Assembly: GCA_964034945.1 (NCBI GenBank)
Contig: OZ035962.1
Location: 66,173,274 to 66,237,273, forward strand
Reading direction: 5' to 3'
DNA from: Chrysopilus asiliformis
Taxonomy: Eukaryota > Arthropoda > Insecta > Diptera > Rhagionidae
Length of the DNA stretch: 64,000 nt
Of this stretch, positions 11,131-21,414 are shown in pieces (position 1 is the first letter of the stretch; every line of letters starts with the position of its first letter). Below the pieces are notes generated by a model. That model ran no database searches. It was given only the letters and a program-made list of their open reading frames with translations, and was not told the origin of the DNA. The translations under genes were made by a program, and so were the position numbers.

Positions 11131-11640
11131 TCTCGATAGTAATTGACAAAGTTGAAGAAAAAAATTAGTGAATTGAGAAAAATTAAAGAAATATTTGAAA
11201 TTGTGAAGTGCTTAAAAGAATTAAGTGACCTAAAAGATGAACTGGATGGATACGGCAGAAAGAAGTGTTCATGTGATGTACGAGAAATCAATCGCGACAG
11301 GAAAACGCACGGATACTACGTAGTTACCTTCTTAAAAATAAAAAGGCTTAATCCGGATCAATTTTTTATTCATACGAGAATGACCACAAATGTGGACTAT
11401 CTGTTGTCCTGCTTGAGTCCCTTTTTGGAAAAATTTTAGGTTATGTTCACTATTTATATATGCCAGTTCCATTTATATCGAATTATTCATGCTTAACGAA
11501 TGTTTAACGAAGGTTTGAAAGTGGCAACACTCTTGACATATGTCTATTGTGGGTATTGACACTGACTTTCTTATTCTGGAAATGACATATGCAGCTACAT
11601 ATGCGTTCTTATGTCTATCATAGTTGAGCCTTAAAGGCTT
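11131..11640 (+). mobile_element. PIF/Harbinger-type fragment, copy 2 (inverted)
   Basis: This is a reverse-complement copy of 9429-9926, with the outer edge at about 11637. Together the two arms form a foldback structure of about 2.2 kb. Copy 2 keeps the transposase frame open for longer than copy 1. Confidence 0.6.
11143..11439 (+). pseudogene. PIF/Harbinger transposase N-terminal exon, better copy
   Basis: A 98-codon frame runs from a helical Lys/Glu-rich start (KIKEIFEIVKCLKELSDLKD) through CSCDVREINRDRKTHGYYVV to NPDQFFIHTRMTTNVDYLL and LSPFLEKF, then a stop. Position by position it is about 90% identical to the frame at 9681-9911, which supports a shared coding origin. Relative to copy 1 it has lost one codon (NVDYLL against NVFDYLL). 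The FFxxTRM...DYLL motif is the hallmark used for the PIF/Harbinger call. It has no ATG at the 5' end and no catalytic triad, so this is a fragment and not a gene. Confidence 0.55.
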
Positions 11641-11644
11641 GAAC

Positions 11645-12769
11645 TTCTCCTTAAAACAAAAAAAAAACAAAAGCAAGGATTATCCAAAGAACAAAAAAAC
11701 TGCTTTCAACGATTGGCATTTAAAAAACTTGATTCAAAATTAATTTTGAGAAAATGTGTGCCGAAAGCTTAAAACAACCATTTATCACGTTATATTGGGT
11801 TATCGAAAAAGTGTCCGCCGATTTTGTCATTAAACTAGACTAGAATCATTAAGTGCAAGTATTATTCTCTAATTTTTCAAGCATAAGGCCATAGAAGAAA
11901 CAGGGTTAGAAAAATTATTTTTCCAAGTAAAAAAAATAAAAAATTTTATTGCACTATAAAATTTGACGAATATTTATACTACATATTTTCACGACGAATA
12001 TTTATACTATTACATAATTGTTAAAAAGTCAAAACAAAAAGGACATTAAGCAGCAACGGTAACTTGAAAATGCCATTCTCTCCATTCTAATCTTATGTGA
12101 ACTTTTTTTTAACTGATATGCCGCAGAATTAGATTTGATCGAATAGCTCCATAAATATTCCAATATGATCTGTAGACGGAAATTTTTCAAAGAAAAATAC
12201 TAAAACCCTGGTTTTCTTATACAAAGTTATAATAACGATTACACGTAACGAAATAATAACGTTAATCGTAACGAAATTAATTTTCTTGAACTTGCAAAAC
12301 GAGATAACGTAACGTAACCAAATTCGAATTTCGTTACATAACGAAATGTATAATGTTACTATTTTTTCCCACATACCATCCCTGAATGATTCCAAAATTT
12401 GCACAAATCTAAAAGCAAACTGAAACAATTTGAATTGTCAAAGTGATAAAATTGTAGTTAGTTTGTGCCGAGCAGTCATTGAAAAGAAAATTATTAAATC
12501 AAGTTTATTGAAATGAAAATAGTTATGTTATGTTTCTTTTTGATTTGTGTTTTGTATACATATGTTAACATATTTAATAAAAAATGAATTTTCGTATAAA
12601 AATTTAAATTTTTCTTGCTTTTATAAGTTTTTGTAACCAAACCCTCATTTTCGTTATGGTTCTGAGTCTGATATATAACATGGTTTCCTACAACTCGGCA
12701 TTTTCCGTATTATAGGAGGGTTTCCTGTATTTTTTAAATGAATTGCTATTTTTGCAAGTTTTTTTATGC
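11645..12769. other. AT-rich DNA with an ACG-rich patch
   Basis: No gene was recognised. From 12225 to 12355 the motif GTAACGAAAT and its variants recur on both strands, giving a patch of imperfect inverted repeats that may be the worn core of a MITE. Confidence 0.45.
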
Positions 12770-13088
12770 CGATAGGCTCAGAGCTCCTTCAAACGATTTT
12801 TGCAGAAGCTGTGGGGACGTGGACGAGGAGGAGTCGACAACTCATTTTCTCTGTCATTGCCCAGCTCTAGCTTAATGTAGAAGAACTCATCTAGGTAGTA
12901 TCTTCCTAAATGATCTGGAGGACCTAAGCGCCACAAACGTCGCAGATCTACTACGCTTCATCAGAAGCTCCAAATGGTTCGAGTTATAGGGAAATGGATC
13001 GTTAAGATTCGCGTGGTATTACAATGGGTCATTTCTGGCCTAAGTATGCCTTTTTGGCAGCCACTCCAACCTAATCTAACGTAACCTA
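12770..13088 (+). mobile_element. 5'-truncated LINE 3' end (RNase H-type group)
   Basis: The last ~70 codons and a short 3' untranslated part of a non-LTR retrotransposon remain. The coding part resembles the 3' end of the larger LINE at 55392-57425. No poly(A) or flanking duplication is obvious. Confidence 0.65.
12780..12989 (+). pseudogene. LINE ORF2 C-terminus with Cys/His motif, one stop
   Basis: The frame reads NDFCRSCGDVDEEESTTHFL then CHCPALA, a stop, then FLNDLEDL...LLRFIRSSKWFEL and a final stop. The C-x2-C ... H-x3-C-x-C spacing followed by LLRFIxSSxWF is the conserved C-terminal zinc-like motif of I/R1/LOA-type LINE polymerases. The internal TAA in place of an arginine or similar codon shows that it is dead. 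There are no frameshifts within the 70 codons, so decay is modest. Confidence 0.7.
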
Positions 13089-14478
13089 GTTTTTTTATGT
13101 TATTATTAAAATTACATTCTTCGTTTTTTTTCGTGAAAATTTTGTATTCAAATGTTTCCAGGATTATTAAACTTTAGGTGAAAACTTAATCATTACTGGC
13201 ACGCAAAAGTGCATAATAATATGCATTTAACCGTACAATGCATAACACGGATACATGCAAGTAAATTACGACAAAAATCGTTGTGCATTTAAGCGTGATT
13301 TACTGTACAAGTATTTCGGCAATGGGATCTGCAATTATAAGAGAGATTAACGAAATCTCGCCCAATAGAAAAATATTCAAACAATATTGAAGTGGACTTT
13401 AGACCTAATACAGTATAAGGACCACTCTACGAGATAAATTTGCCCCAACATCTATGCTGGAAAACGAGACTTTAATGTCCATTTCATCAATCACAACTGC
13501 TATTCAGCTAGTTTTTGAACAAACTTCTTAAATGTCCTTCAGTTTGAATCATACCCATAACGCTTTCCACATAGAATCAGTTTATTTTGTGTGTCACTAA
13601 GTTTAATAATACCACAAAACATTTACTGTTGCAAAATGATCTGACAAGCAACAACATAATTGCACACAACTAGAAGGAAAATATTTATATAAACTAGGTT
13701 GAAATCATTATTAACCAATCTTTTAATCAATACCAGGTAGAGAATCTTTAGAAATTGTGGTTGCACGCAACTGAAAAATTTGCGAGTTCGCCGCTTAACT
13801 CTTTTGTTTGATACACAGAAAAATTCAGTGTGAATTTAACTCCAAAAGTGTCTCAATAGAGTACAACCGTTTTGATAATTCTGATGTTTATCCATTTCCT
13901 TCAAAAAACAGATAAATAACAGATAAATAAAAAAATCCATCAAGTGCTTTCTTAAACTCCACTTTGGTGTTTAAATTTGGAGCATTTTGGGTTTAAAAAT
14001 TATCCATTTGGATTTTATAAAAAAAACCATTTGGAATTTAAAATAAATCCATTTATTTAAAATTACGCGAACTAAAACCCTACAAATGTTTTTTTTTGTG
14101 AGATTATGGTGGTAGATTTAAAAAAAAACTATTTCTCTCTCATTATAGCTGCGTTGCTGATTCATAATTTTTAAATTATATACCTACAATATTTGGTTTA
14201 TATTTTATTTCTTTTATTTATTTTATATATTTTTCCCTATTTTAGTTTTAGTTTTTAAATTTCTATATTTTACTTATCACACATATGTATATTAAGGTAG
14301 AACCTGAATCGTACGTCGATGCGTCCGTCATGCGTGCGTCCGGTTGACAGTTCGATGCGGTGACAGTTGGGTACGGCAACGAATCTGGAGTTATTTCATT
14401 GTTTTGCACTTCTTCTTTTAGTATATACTTAAATTGCTTAAATCAAATTTGAACTGCAGCTACCATACCAATCAGACT
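13089..14478. other. AT-rich DNA, no recognised gene
   Basis: The stretch 13815-14100 has weakly matching A-rich ends (CACAGAAAAATTC against CTCACAAAAAAAA) that may be an old MITE, but this is not firm enough to annotate separately. Confidence 0.4.
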
Positions 14479-14486
14479 ATTTAAAC

Positions 14487-14726
14487 CAGGGGTGTCCAAC
14501 CTTTTAGCTTTCCTGGGCCACATTGGGAGACGACGAGTTATATTGGGCCACAAATAAAATATACTAACCCTAAAGACAGCTGATTAATAAAAAACGTGGA
14601 ATATATGCATACTTAGTTAACAATTTTAAGTAAGTTAAACTTCCTTAATTCATAAAGTTTGTAAATATATCAGTTTTTGTTGGGCCATATTCAAACTGCG
14701 GGCCGCACGCGGGTTGGACAAGCCTG
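14487..14726. mobile_element. hAT MITE (Charlie-like ends)
   Basis: The ends are CAGGGGTGTCCAACC and, inverted, CAGGCTTGTCCAACC, flanked by the perfect 8-bp duplication ATTTAAAC (14479-14486 and 14727-14734). CAGGGGTGTCCAA-type ends are classical for the hAT/Charlie group. At 240 bp with no coding sequence it is a non-autonomous copy. Confidence 0.9.
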
Positions 14727-14876
14727 ATTTAAACAATTCAACGAAGTTCCTCTAAGCATGAATGAATAGGTTTTATCCTAAATCCCATACTGAATTTTTT
14801 TTCTACCCTAAAACGACTTATATATTTTATTTTTCCAATGACTTGAAGTTTTTTTCCATATTGGGTAAAATAAAAA

Positions 14877-15443
14877 CATAACAAAAGCTATAATTGCCAA
14901 TCTGGCAATTATTGAAAACCCGTATGGTGATTAAATTGAACGGCGTATCAAAATTTCAGTTGAATTCGAATTTTCCAAACAGATTTTTTTAAAACTTGTT
15001 CTAATCGGATTTTGATGTATGGGAGTTTTATGTAGAATCATATTCTAAATAACTTTTGTTCTTGGACTTTTTTGATAAGATGCACAGTTTTTGAGATATT
15101 CGCGAAAAACATTTTCGATCCTATGGGGGGTACCCCCCCTAATGGTCCATTTTTGCCCATTAACGAACTTGGCCTCGCATTTTACGAAAAACGGATCTGC
15201 GCAAAATTTCAAGTCTCTAGCTCAATCCATGCGCCCGCAATCCGCGCCACAGACAGACAGACAGACAGACGGACAGACGGACAGACAGACAGACGGACGG
15301 ACGGACGGACATGCAAAATTCAATTTTTTTTATTATTCAAAACCAGTGTGTAATTCATTTTATTGTGTGATGACGGGATCTTGGCGTTACAAACGGTAAG
15401 GCAAAGTTAATATACCCTTTGGTTTCACCATACGGGTATAAAA
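14877..15443 (+). repeat. interspersed repeat family L, copy A
   Basis: A near-complete copy runs from AACATAACAAAAGCTATAAT to TTCACCATACGGGTATAAAA. It contains, in fixed order, CCCGTATGGTGA, the phrase CTTTTTTGATAAGATGCAC, a G/C run, TTTTACGAAAAACGGATC and a CAGACAGACGGACGG microsatellite. The motif ACCCGTATGGTGA lies near the left end and its reverse complement at the right end. The frame ending in DRQTDRRTDGQ is just the microsatellite translated. I cannot place this family in a known superfamily. Confidence 0.75.
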
Positions 15444-15475
15444 ACATATTTACATAAAATTTGTAATTTCATCTT

Positions 15476-16075
15476 TTTATACCCGTATGGTGAAACCAAA
15501 GGGTATATTAACTTTGCCTTACCGTTTGTAACGCCAAGATCCCGTCATCACACACAAAAATGAATTACACCAGTGTGTTTAGAATGATAAAAAAAGTTGA
15601 ATTTTGCATGTCCGTCCGTCTGTCTGTCCGTCTGTCCGTCTGTCTGTCCGTCTGTCTGTCCGTCTGTCCGTCTGTCCGTCTGTCTGTCTGTGGCGCGGAT
15701 TGCGGGCGCACGGATTGAGCTACAGACTTGAAATTTTGCGGAGATCCGTTTTTCGTAAAATGCGAGGCTAAGTTCGTTCATGCGCAAAAATGGACCATTA
15801 GGGGGGGTACCCCCATACAAACGAAAATGTTTTTTGTTAATATCTCAAAAACGGTGCATCTTATCAAAAAAGTCCAAGAACAAAAGTTATTTGGGATATG
15901 ATTCTACATAAAAGTCCCATACATCAAAATCCGATTGGAATCAATTTAAAAAAATCTTATTGGAAAGTTTGACTTCAAAGTGGAATTTTGGTACAACTGT
16001 TCAAATTTTGATACGAATATCACCATACGGGTTTTCAATAATTGCCAAATTGGCAATTATAGCTTTTGTTATGTT
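15476..16075 (-). repeat. interspersed repeat family L, copy B (head to head)
   Basis: This copy is in the opposite orientation to copy A, with their 3' ends only about 33 bases apart. The two form a 1.2-kb imperfect palindrome. The microsatellite arm is longer in this copy. The left part of the family, which copy A has altered, is better preserved here. Confidence 0.75.
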
Positions 16076-16766
16076 TGGATACAAAATTTTATCCAGCTTT
16101 GCGGCGCTAAAAATGTAAAAATAAGTCCATGCGGATTTTAAATTTAAAAAAATTCGTATGAAATCGAGTTTACACCGCCAAATTTTTCTCTGTGTAGATT
16201 GACACCAAATCACCGGACTGAACTCACGCATACCATTATATTTATTTATTTATTTAAACTCACTTACTTTTGAATTATTGTGCTTGTTTGTAAAAAAGAA
16301 AAGGAAATATTTTCTCCAATTCTAATGACCTATCATTAGCATTGGATCCATTCACAAATGATAGTGATGAAAAAATATCACTCCATATTTTCATTCCTTA
16401 GTGTTTAAAATGAAACTTTCTTCTTAAAGACATACTTATGTTATGATATGACCATCTATTCCTATAATTCTGTAAAAAAAGTGGACAATAGAAATAAATA
16501 TTTGGCAATTATAATGAGGAAAGTGCGCCTAATACGAAAGTAAATTTAGTGGATATGCTAGAAACTAGACATTTAAAGATTTGAACAATATGTGCGCAAG
16601 TGGGACGTTTCTTAAGTTTGGTCAAAAGTTTAAATTTTAACGCATTTCATTTAAATCGAATTTTTTTGCGATTTATGAACAATTTTAATGTAATTACAGA
16701 ACAGTTACCTATAAATTCGTAACTCTAATTAATTAATATATCGGCAACATTAGAATTTGATATACA

Positions 16767-17357
16767 CACTCTCGAAAAAATGGAGTCGATTACGCACCGA
16801 AAGGGAGTTTGAGGGAGTCCATCACCTATTGGAGAAAATCGAGCACTGGGCTAGGAGTTCACAACAATTCCTTATGGGTGTTAATTTTTAACAATTTTTC
16901 GGTGTTAAACCAATTTATTACCAAGAAAAAAAACCTCACAAATTCTCTTTTTTTTGCAAGCATTTGAGATGTTTTGAGTTTTTTTTCGTGTTTCCCAAGT
17001 TAATATTACTTGTTAAAAACTTTTCTTACATGTCTCTGCCGGGACTCGAACACGGGACCTCTCGAACACGGGACCTCTCGAATTGTAAACCATTTGCCTT
17101 CCCAATAGGCTGTTGAAGCCAATTGGCAAGCCTCTTCTAAACGTGAACGCCCTTTACAATTAAATAACTCCTAAAAGGAGTTGTAGTGAATGTTTGACTC
17201 CTTTTCGGAGTTCATTTAAAATTTAGGTCAAAACGGTGTTAAATTGAATATTTAGCTCCGTAAAATACAAATGTAAAAATAACTCCGCGCTACGGTGTTA
17301 AACTTTTAGCTATGTTTTCAGGCGGAGTTAATTCGTTCCCGGATTTTCTCGAGAGTG
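16767..17357 (-). mobile_element. MITE with CACTCTCGARAAAAT ends and tRNA-like core, copy 1
   Basis: The ends are CACTCTCGAAAAAATGG and, inverted, CACTCTCGAGAAAATCC, with the dinucleotide CA on both flanks. On the minus strand at about 17041-17075 lies GTGTTCGAGTCCCGGCAGAG, which resembles a tRNA T-arm / B box; in this copy a ~16-base piece next to it is tandemly doubled. The second copy lies inverted at 17687-18263. Confidence 0.75.
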
Positions 17358-17443
17358 CAGTTACTACTAAGAAAATGTTCACGGAGAGTGTCGTTCTTTG
17401 CACACTATTCACACGATTTCTAGAATTGTACATTTGTTAAGAC

Positions 17444-17686
17444 TTAATTATAATGGCCGACAGCAATAGCAGCACCGACAGCAAAACCCAGAATGCTGCC
17501 ATGTGAAATACAATCAGGGTATTCACAATCCTCTTTTAATTTTCGGTATTCGGTATTTTCGGTAATATTAAAAGACTGAAAATATTCTGCTGTGAACATC
17601 CCACAGCACACATTTGAGAACAGCGCTTTTATTTGATACGTGACCAAATCATGAACTGCGAATTTGATTGTAAAATATGTCACATA
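17444..17686 (-). pseudogene. possible small secreted-protein gene, 3' part
   Basis: The minus strand is open from the edge of the MITE to a stop at 17452-17454. It ends in the segment YRKLKEDCEYPDCISHGSIL, followed by an alanine/valine-rich hydrophobic tail (GFAVGAAIAVGHYN). The stretch 18266-18376 would join upstream if the MITE at 17687-18263 is removed, because the junction then reads AAG|GTATGT, a good splice donor. A possible acceptor is TTCACAG at 17592-17598. I do not recognise the protein. This could be a real two-exon gene, a pseudogene or chance. Confidence 0.25.
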
Positions 17687-18263
17687 CACTCTCGAAAAAA
17701 TCCGGGGACGAATTAACTCCGCCTGAAAACATAGCTAAAAGTTTAACACCGTAGCGCGGAGTTATTTTTACATTTGTATTTTACGGAGCTAAATATTCAA
17801 TTTAACACCGTTTTGACCTAAATTTTAAATGAACTCCGAAAAGGAGTCAAAAATTCACTACAACTCCTTTTAGGAGTTATTTAATTGTAAAGGGTGTTCA
17901 CGTTTAGAAGAGGCTTGCCAATTGGCTTCAACAGCCTATTGGGAAGGCAAATGGTTTACAATTCGAGAGGTCCCGTGTGTTCGAGTCCCGGCAGAGACAT
18001 GCAAGAAAAGTTTTTAACAAGTCAATATTAACTTTGAAAACACGAAAAAAAACTCAAAACATCTCAAATGCTTGCAAAAAAAGAGAATTTGCGAGGTTTT
18101 TTTCTTGGTAATAAGTTTGGTTTAACACCGAAAAATTGTTAAAAATTAACACCCATAAGGAATTGTTGTGAACTCCTAGCCCGGTGCTCGATTTTCTCCA
18201 ATAGATGATGGACTCCCTCAAACTCCCTTTCGGTGCGTAATCGACTCCATTTTTTCGAGAGTG
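17687..18263 (+). mobile_element. MITE with CACTCTCGAAAAAAT ends and tRNA-like core, copy 2
   Basis: It has the same family ends as copy 1, inverted relative to it, with TA on both flanks (17685-17686 and 18264-18265), as expected for a Tc1/mariner-type insertion. The tRNA-like B-box sequence sits on the + strand near 17970-17995. Inside, GGAGTT/AACTCC motifs recur (TTTTAGGAGTTATTT and its complement). No transposase is present. Confidence 0.8.
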
Positions 18264-18265
18264 TA

Positions 18266-18376
18266 CCTTTAAATCCATGTTTGATGTATTCTTTTGAATT
18301 TCTATTGTGGCAACGGCTATCAAAATTGAAAAAAATTGCAGTCCGATGAGATAACCAGCGAGAAAATTTGACAACT
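18266..18376 (-). pseudogene. possible signal-peptide exon split from 17444-17686
   Basis: The minus strand reads SNFLAGYLIGLQFFSILIAV then ATIEIQKNTSNMDLK, up to a would-be GTATGT donor that is now interrupted by the MITE. The hydrophobic run followed by a polar segment looks like a signal peptide. There is no in-frame ATG: a TAG precedes the TTG start, so the exon would have to begin at the TTTTTAG acceptor. A second open frame with an ATG at 18396 overlaps it. Confidence is low. Confidence 0.2.
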
Positions 18377-20119
18377 AAAAACATTACTAGCGCCACCCGC
18401 GGTTGATTCTTGATACCGAATAACCGGGCCGGAAAACACGACTCAAGGCATGTCTACAATTACCGAATCCGGTAATTCATTTTTACATGAACCAAATTAC
18501 CGTCTCGGTAAAAATCTGTTAAATTTGACTGAATTACCGAGCGGTAAATTTACCCGCAATTTAAAAGACGACTGTGAATACCCTGATTGACTTGGCAAGA
18601 GCGAGAATTTGGCATTTTTTGTTTTAACTGGAATTTAATTTTTGTTGAATTTCAAGGGATGATTCATTTAAGTATGTCATTATTAATAATTATTCGTTGA
18701 ATAGCTTTGAAATCATGCCTTTTTCCGTGAAACTAAAGCTACACAAGACCAGATGTCAAAAATGTTGCGCAGTTAAGTCAACAAAATTAGGATTAGATAT
18801 GAACATGACAGCGATGCTGCGAGTATGACGTCAGAGGAGCTCTCAGCCAATGAAATCATTTTGCTGTCGCTATTCCTGCTGCTGTCGGGCCATTGTAATT
18901 CCCACTTTATTATGTTGGCAGTGAACCGTTTACTAATATTTTCAGAGACATAACTTGATACTTGATAGCAAAGAGTTTTTGCATTTACAAATTGTAAATG
19001 TAGATACTCTTAATACATACATTGGGAACCTCCTCAACGACTCATGGGACTTTGAAAACGCACATCTCTTCATGAATACTAATCAGCAAATTGCTTAAAT
19101 TTTAATGTCTTTACATTTTTTCTTGATAATTTCTATAGATGACACTATAGGCATGTACGAAACATATTTTACAATAAACACATTCGTATAAAGATATTGT
19201 AAAAATTCCAAAGAACTACGCAATGCATTTCAAATGATCCGTGGTCGTAAGGCAATTTCAAAAATTTGATCTCTTTTAAATGCGTATAAAGTTGCCGAGT
19301 GCTTTTTTCTTAGGACTGCAAAAACATTTTTTGTTACGACTTTCATACAATCAATCCGAAAAAAAGATATTCATGCTTATCAATTTTTTTATAGAGTTAT
19401 AAAACATACAAAGTCTTTTCAATTTAGTTTTAAAACGAATCCAAACCTCAAGCTATATTCTTGAATTCAATATAGACTGCAGTCAACAATAATAAATGAA
19501 TTTGTATGTGTTACAAAACAAACTCAGTGGAAAATTCGAAATTCGTATTAAATTCATGTTGACATTGTTTAGTTTTCATTGGGAAATGAGTAATATTCAA
19601 GCTTGCTATTCTTTAAACATGAGTCAAGGAGGTTTAATTTCAATATTTTTGATTTTGTTATGCCTGAATTCAATATTCTTTTCAATTTTCGATTTATTCA
19701 ATTGTGTCTGGATGGTATATACTGAATGTAGCAAAAATAAATTTCATTGTTTGAGGTCACTGTGCTCTTTTATAACAATACTAACACCCAGTCATGTGCA
19801 CTTGTTCTATTAAATTCAAGTTCATATAGGTATTTATATATTTTTCCCATGATTTTTTTTTTCAATTGTTTAAGGATGAATTTGAATAAATCACTTCTTA
19901 TTGAAAAATGCTTATGATTCACATTTGGAAGAACCGTGAAATATTCGCACTGGGTATATTTTGATTTAAAAACAAAAAAGAATTTCCTACACACGTCGAT
20001 TCCAGTTATCATTACAATTTGCCGTATGCCAGCGGAAAAACTACTTCAATATAGAAATACTGAGGCAAATGTAGTAAAAGCTTTAAGCGTGCTACAGGAC
20101 TTTTTTACCTAGTAATGAC
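18377..20119. other. no recognised gene
   Basis: A small cluster of ATTACCG/CGGTAA motifs occurs at 18454-18560. A 105-codon hydrophobic frame at 19496-19813 has no recognisable domain. The rest is ordinary AT-rich sequence. Confidence 0.4.
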
Positions 20120-20122
20120 TAA

Positions 20123-20593
20123 AGGCCGCCCTCCATTACCATGACTTTTCCCAACTGCAAAAAAAAAGAGAGACACATTTATGTGAAGATACCTTGGCGA
20201 GAAAGGGAGATAAGAATCAACTGCAAAAATTTGTCGACAACTGCAAGAATAATTTCCCCTGTTTTTTATGGCGATTTTATGGCGATTTCTACTACAATCA
20301 CACATTGTCCCTGAAAGTGAATAGTAAGCACGGACACATTCAAACTGTTATTATAGCGTGATGTCATTTTTTTTCTCCTTCGCATGCATAGTCAAAAGCT
20401 TTGTTACCATGCCAATTTGAACATTATATTCATAGCATAAGGTTTGATATGATTGCTATAAAATTGTAAAACTGGAAGGGATAGCGTTTAACTTGTATTC
20501 AGTCATTCCTTTTTAGATCTACATACGTCTATCTTGCTCTAGTTTTTTGCATTTTTTTGCAGTTACAGAAGTCATGGTAATGGAGGAAAGCCT
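20123..20593. mobile_element. PIF/Harbinger-type MITE
   Basis: The ends match as inverted repeats of about 45 bases with a common core CCTCCATTACCATGACTT, and AACTGCAAAAAA further in. The 3-bp TAA flanks both ends (20120-20122 and 20594-20596). A second, truncated copy begins at 20659 in the same orientation and also follows TAA. The interior has no coding sequence. Confidence 0.85.
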
Positions 20594-20658
20594 TAAGTTT
20601 CCTTAAATTAGATGTGTGTTTACTTACAGATGGCATCTGCCAACTTGCTGTAGGTTAA

Positions 20659-20816
20659 AGTTGGCCCTCCATTACCATGACTTTTCCCAACTGCAAAAAA
20701 TTAGAGACACATTTATGTGAAGATACCTTGGCAAGAAAGGGAGATAAGAATCAACTGCAAAAATTTGTAGGCAACTGCAAAACTAATTTCCCCTCTTTTT
20801 TTATGGCGATTTTATA
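20659..20816 (+). mobile_element. truncated second copy of the 20123 MITE
   Basis: It begins AGTTGGCCCTCCATTACC after a TAA and follows the first copy for about 155 bases (GAAGATACCTTGG, AACTGCAAAAATTTG). It then stops abruptly where family L copy C begins, so the two sequences meet at an insertion or recombination breakpoint. Confidence 0.8.
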
Positions 20817-21104
20817 CCCCCCACCCCCCAGAGTACCCCCCATACAAACGAAAACGTTTTTTGTGAATATCTCAAAAACGGTGCATCTTATCAAAAAAGC
20901 TCAAGAACAAAAGTTATTTAGGATATGATTCTACATAAAACTCCCATACATCAAAATCTGATTGGAATAAATTTTAAAAAATCTTATTGGAAAGTTTGAC
21001 TTCAAAGTGGAATTTTGGTACAACTGTTCGAATTTTGATACGAATATCACCATACGGGTTTTCAATAATTGCCAGATTGGCAATTATAGCTTTTGTTATG
21101 TTTT
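20817..21104 (-). repeat. interspersed repeat family L, copy C (truncated)
   Basis: Only the 5' half of the family remains: from the C-run (CCCCCCACCCCCC) through TATCTCAAAAACGGTGCATC and CACCATACGGGTTTTC to the AGCTTTTGTTATGTT end. It lacks the CAGACAGAC microsatellite and the 3' end. Confidence 0.75.
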
Positions 21105-21414
21105 AATAAATATTTTACCTGTGGCGCAGTTTTTGTTGCATATCGAAGAACTAAGAAACCTTTTTTTACTTCGCAAACAAAAATTGAGATAAACCTCTTG
21201 TCTTTGATTGGTCTTTCAAATTTTCAAGCATATACAAAAATCCGTTTTATTAACTTTCTCTCATGATTTGATAGTATGGAAATTTTTAAATTAAATTTCA
21301 GTGCTAATATTAAAGAACTGTTACCGTAATTTTTTTCTAATGCGGACCGCGGTTTCCTGTAAAAAACTCAATAAGGGCCCATTGAATTTGACAGCCGTGT
21401 TCTACATACACAAT

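Noticed and set aside
13815..14105. Possible MITE with A-rich ends
   Set aside because: The end similarity is mostly poly-A and there is no duplication.
15072..15399. Open frames rich in Asp-Arg-Gln-Thr (also at 15548-15820 and 37666-37926)
   Set aside because: They are translations of the CAGACAGACGGACGG microsatellite within repeat family L and not a protein.
17041..17075. Possible tRNA gene (TTCGAGTCCCGG; also at 17970-17995)
   Set aside because: Only the T-arm/B box is convincing; the acceptor and anticodon stems do not pair properly, and both copies lie within MITEs. Kept as a finding about MITE structure.
19496..19813. 105-codon hydrophobic frame that could suggest a receptor
   Set aside because: No recognisable chemoreceptor or other family motif, no splice structure, and a composition typical of AT-rich chance frames.
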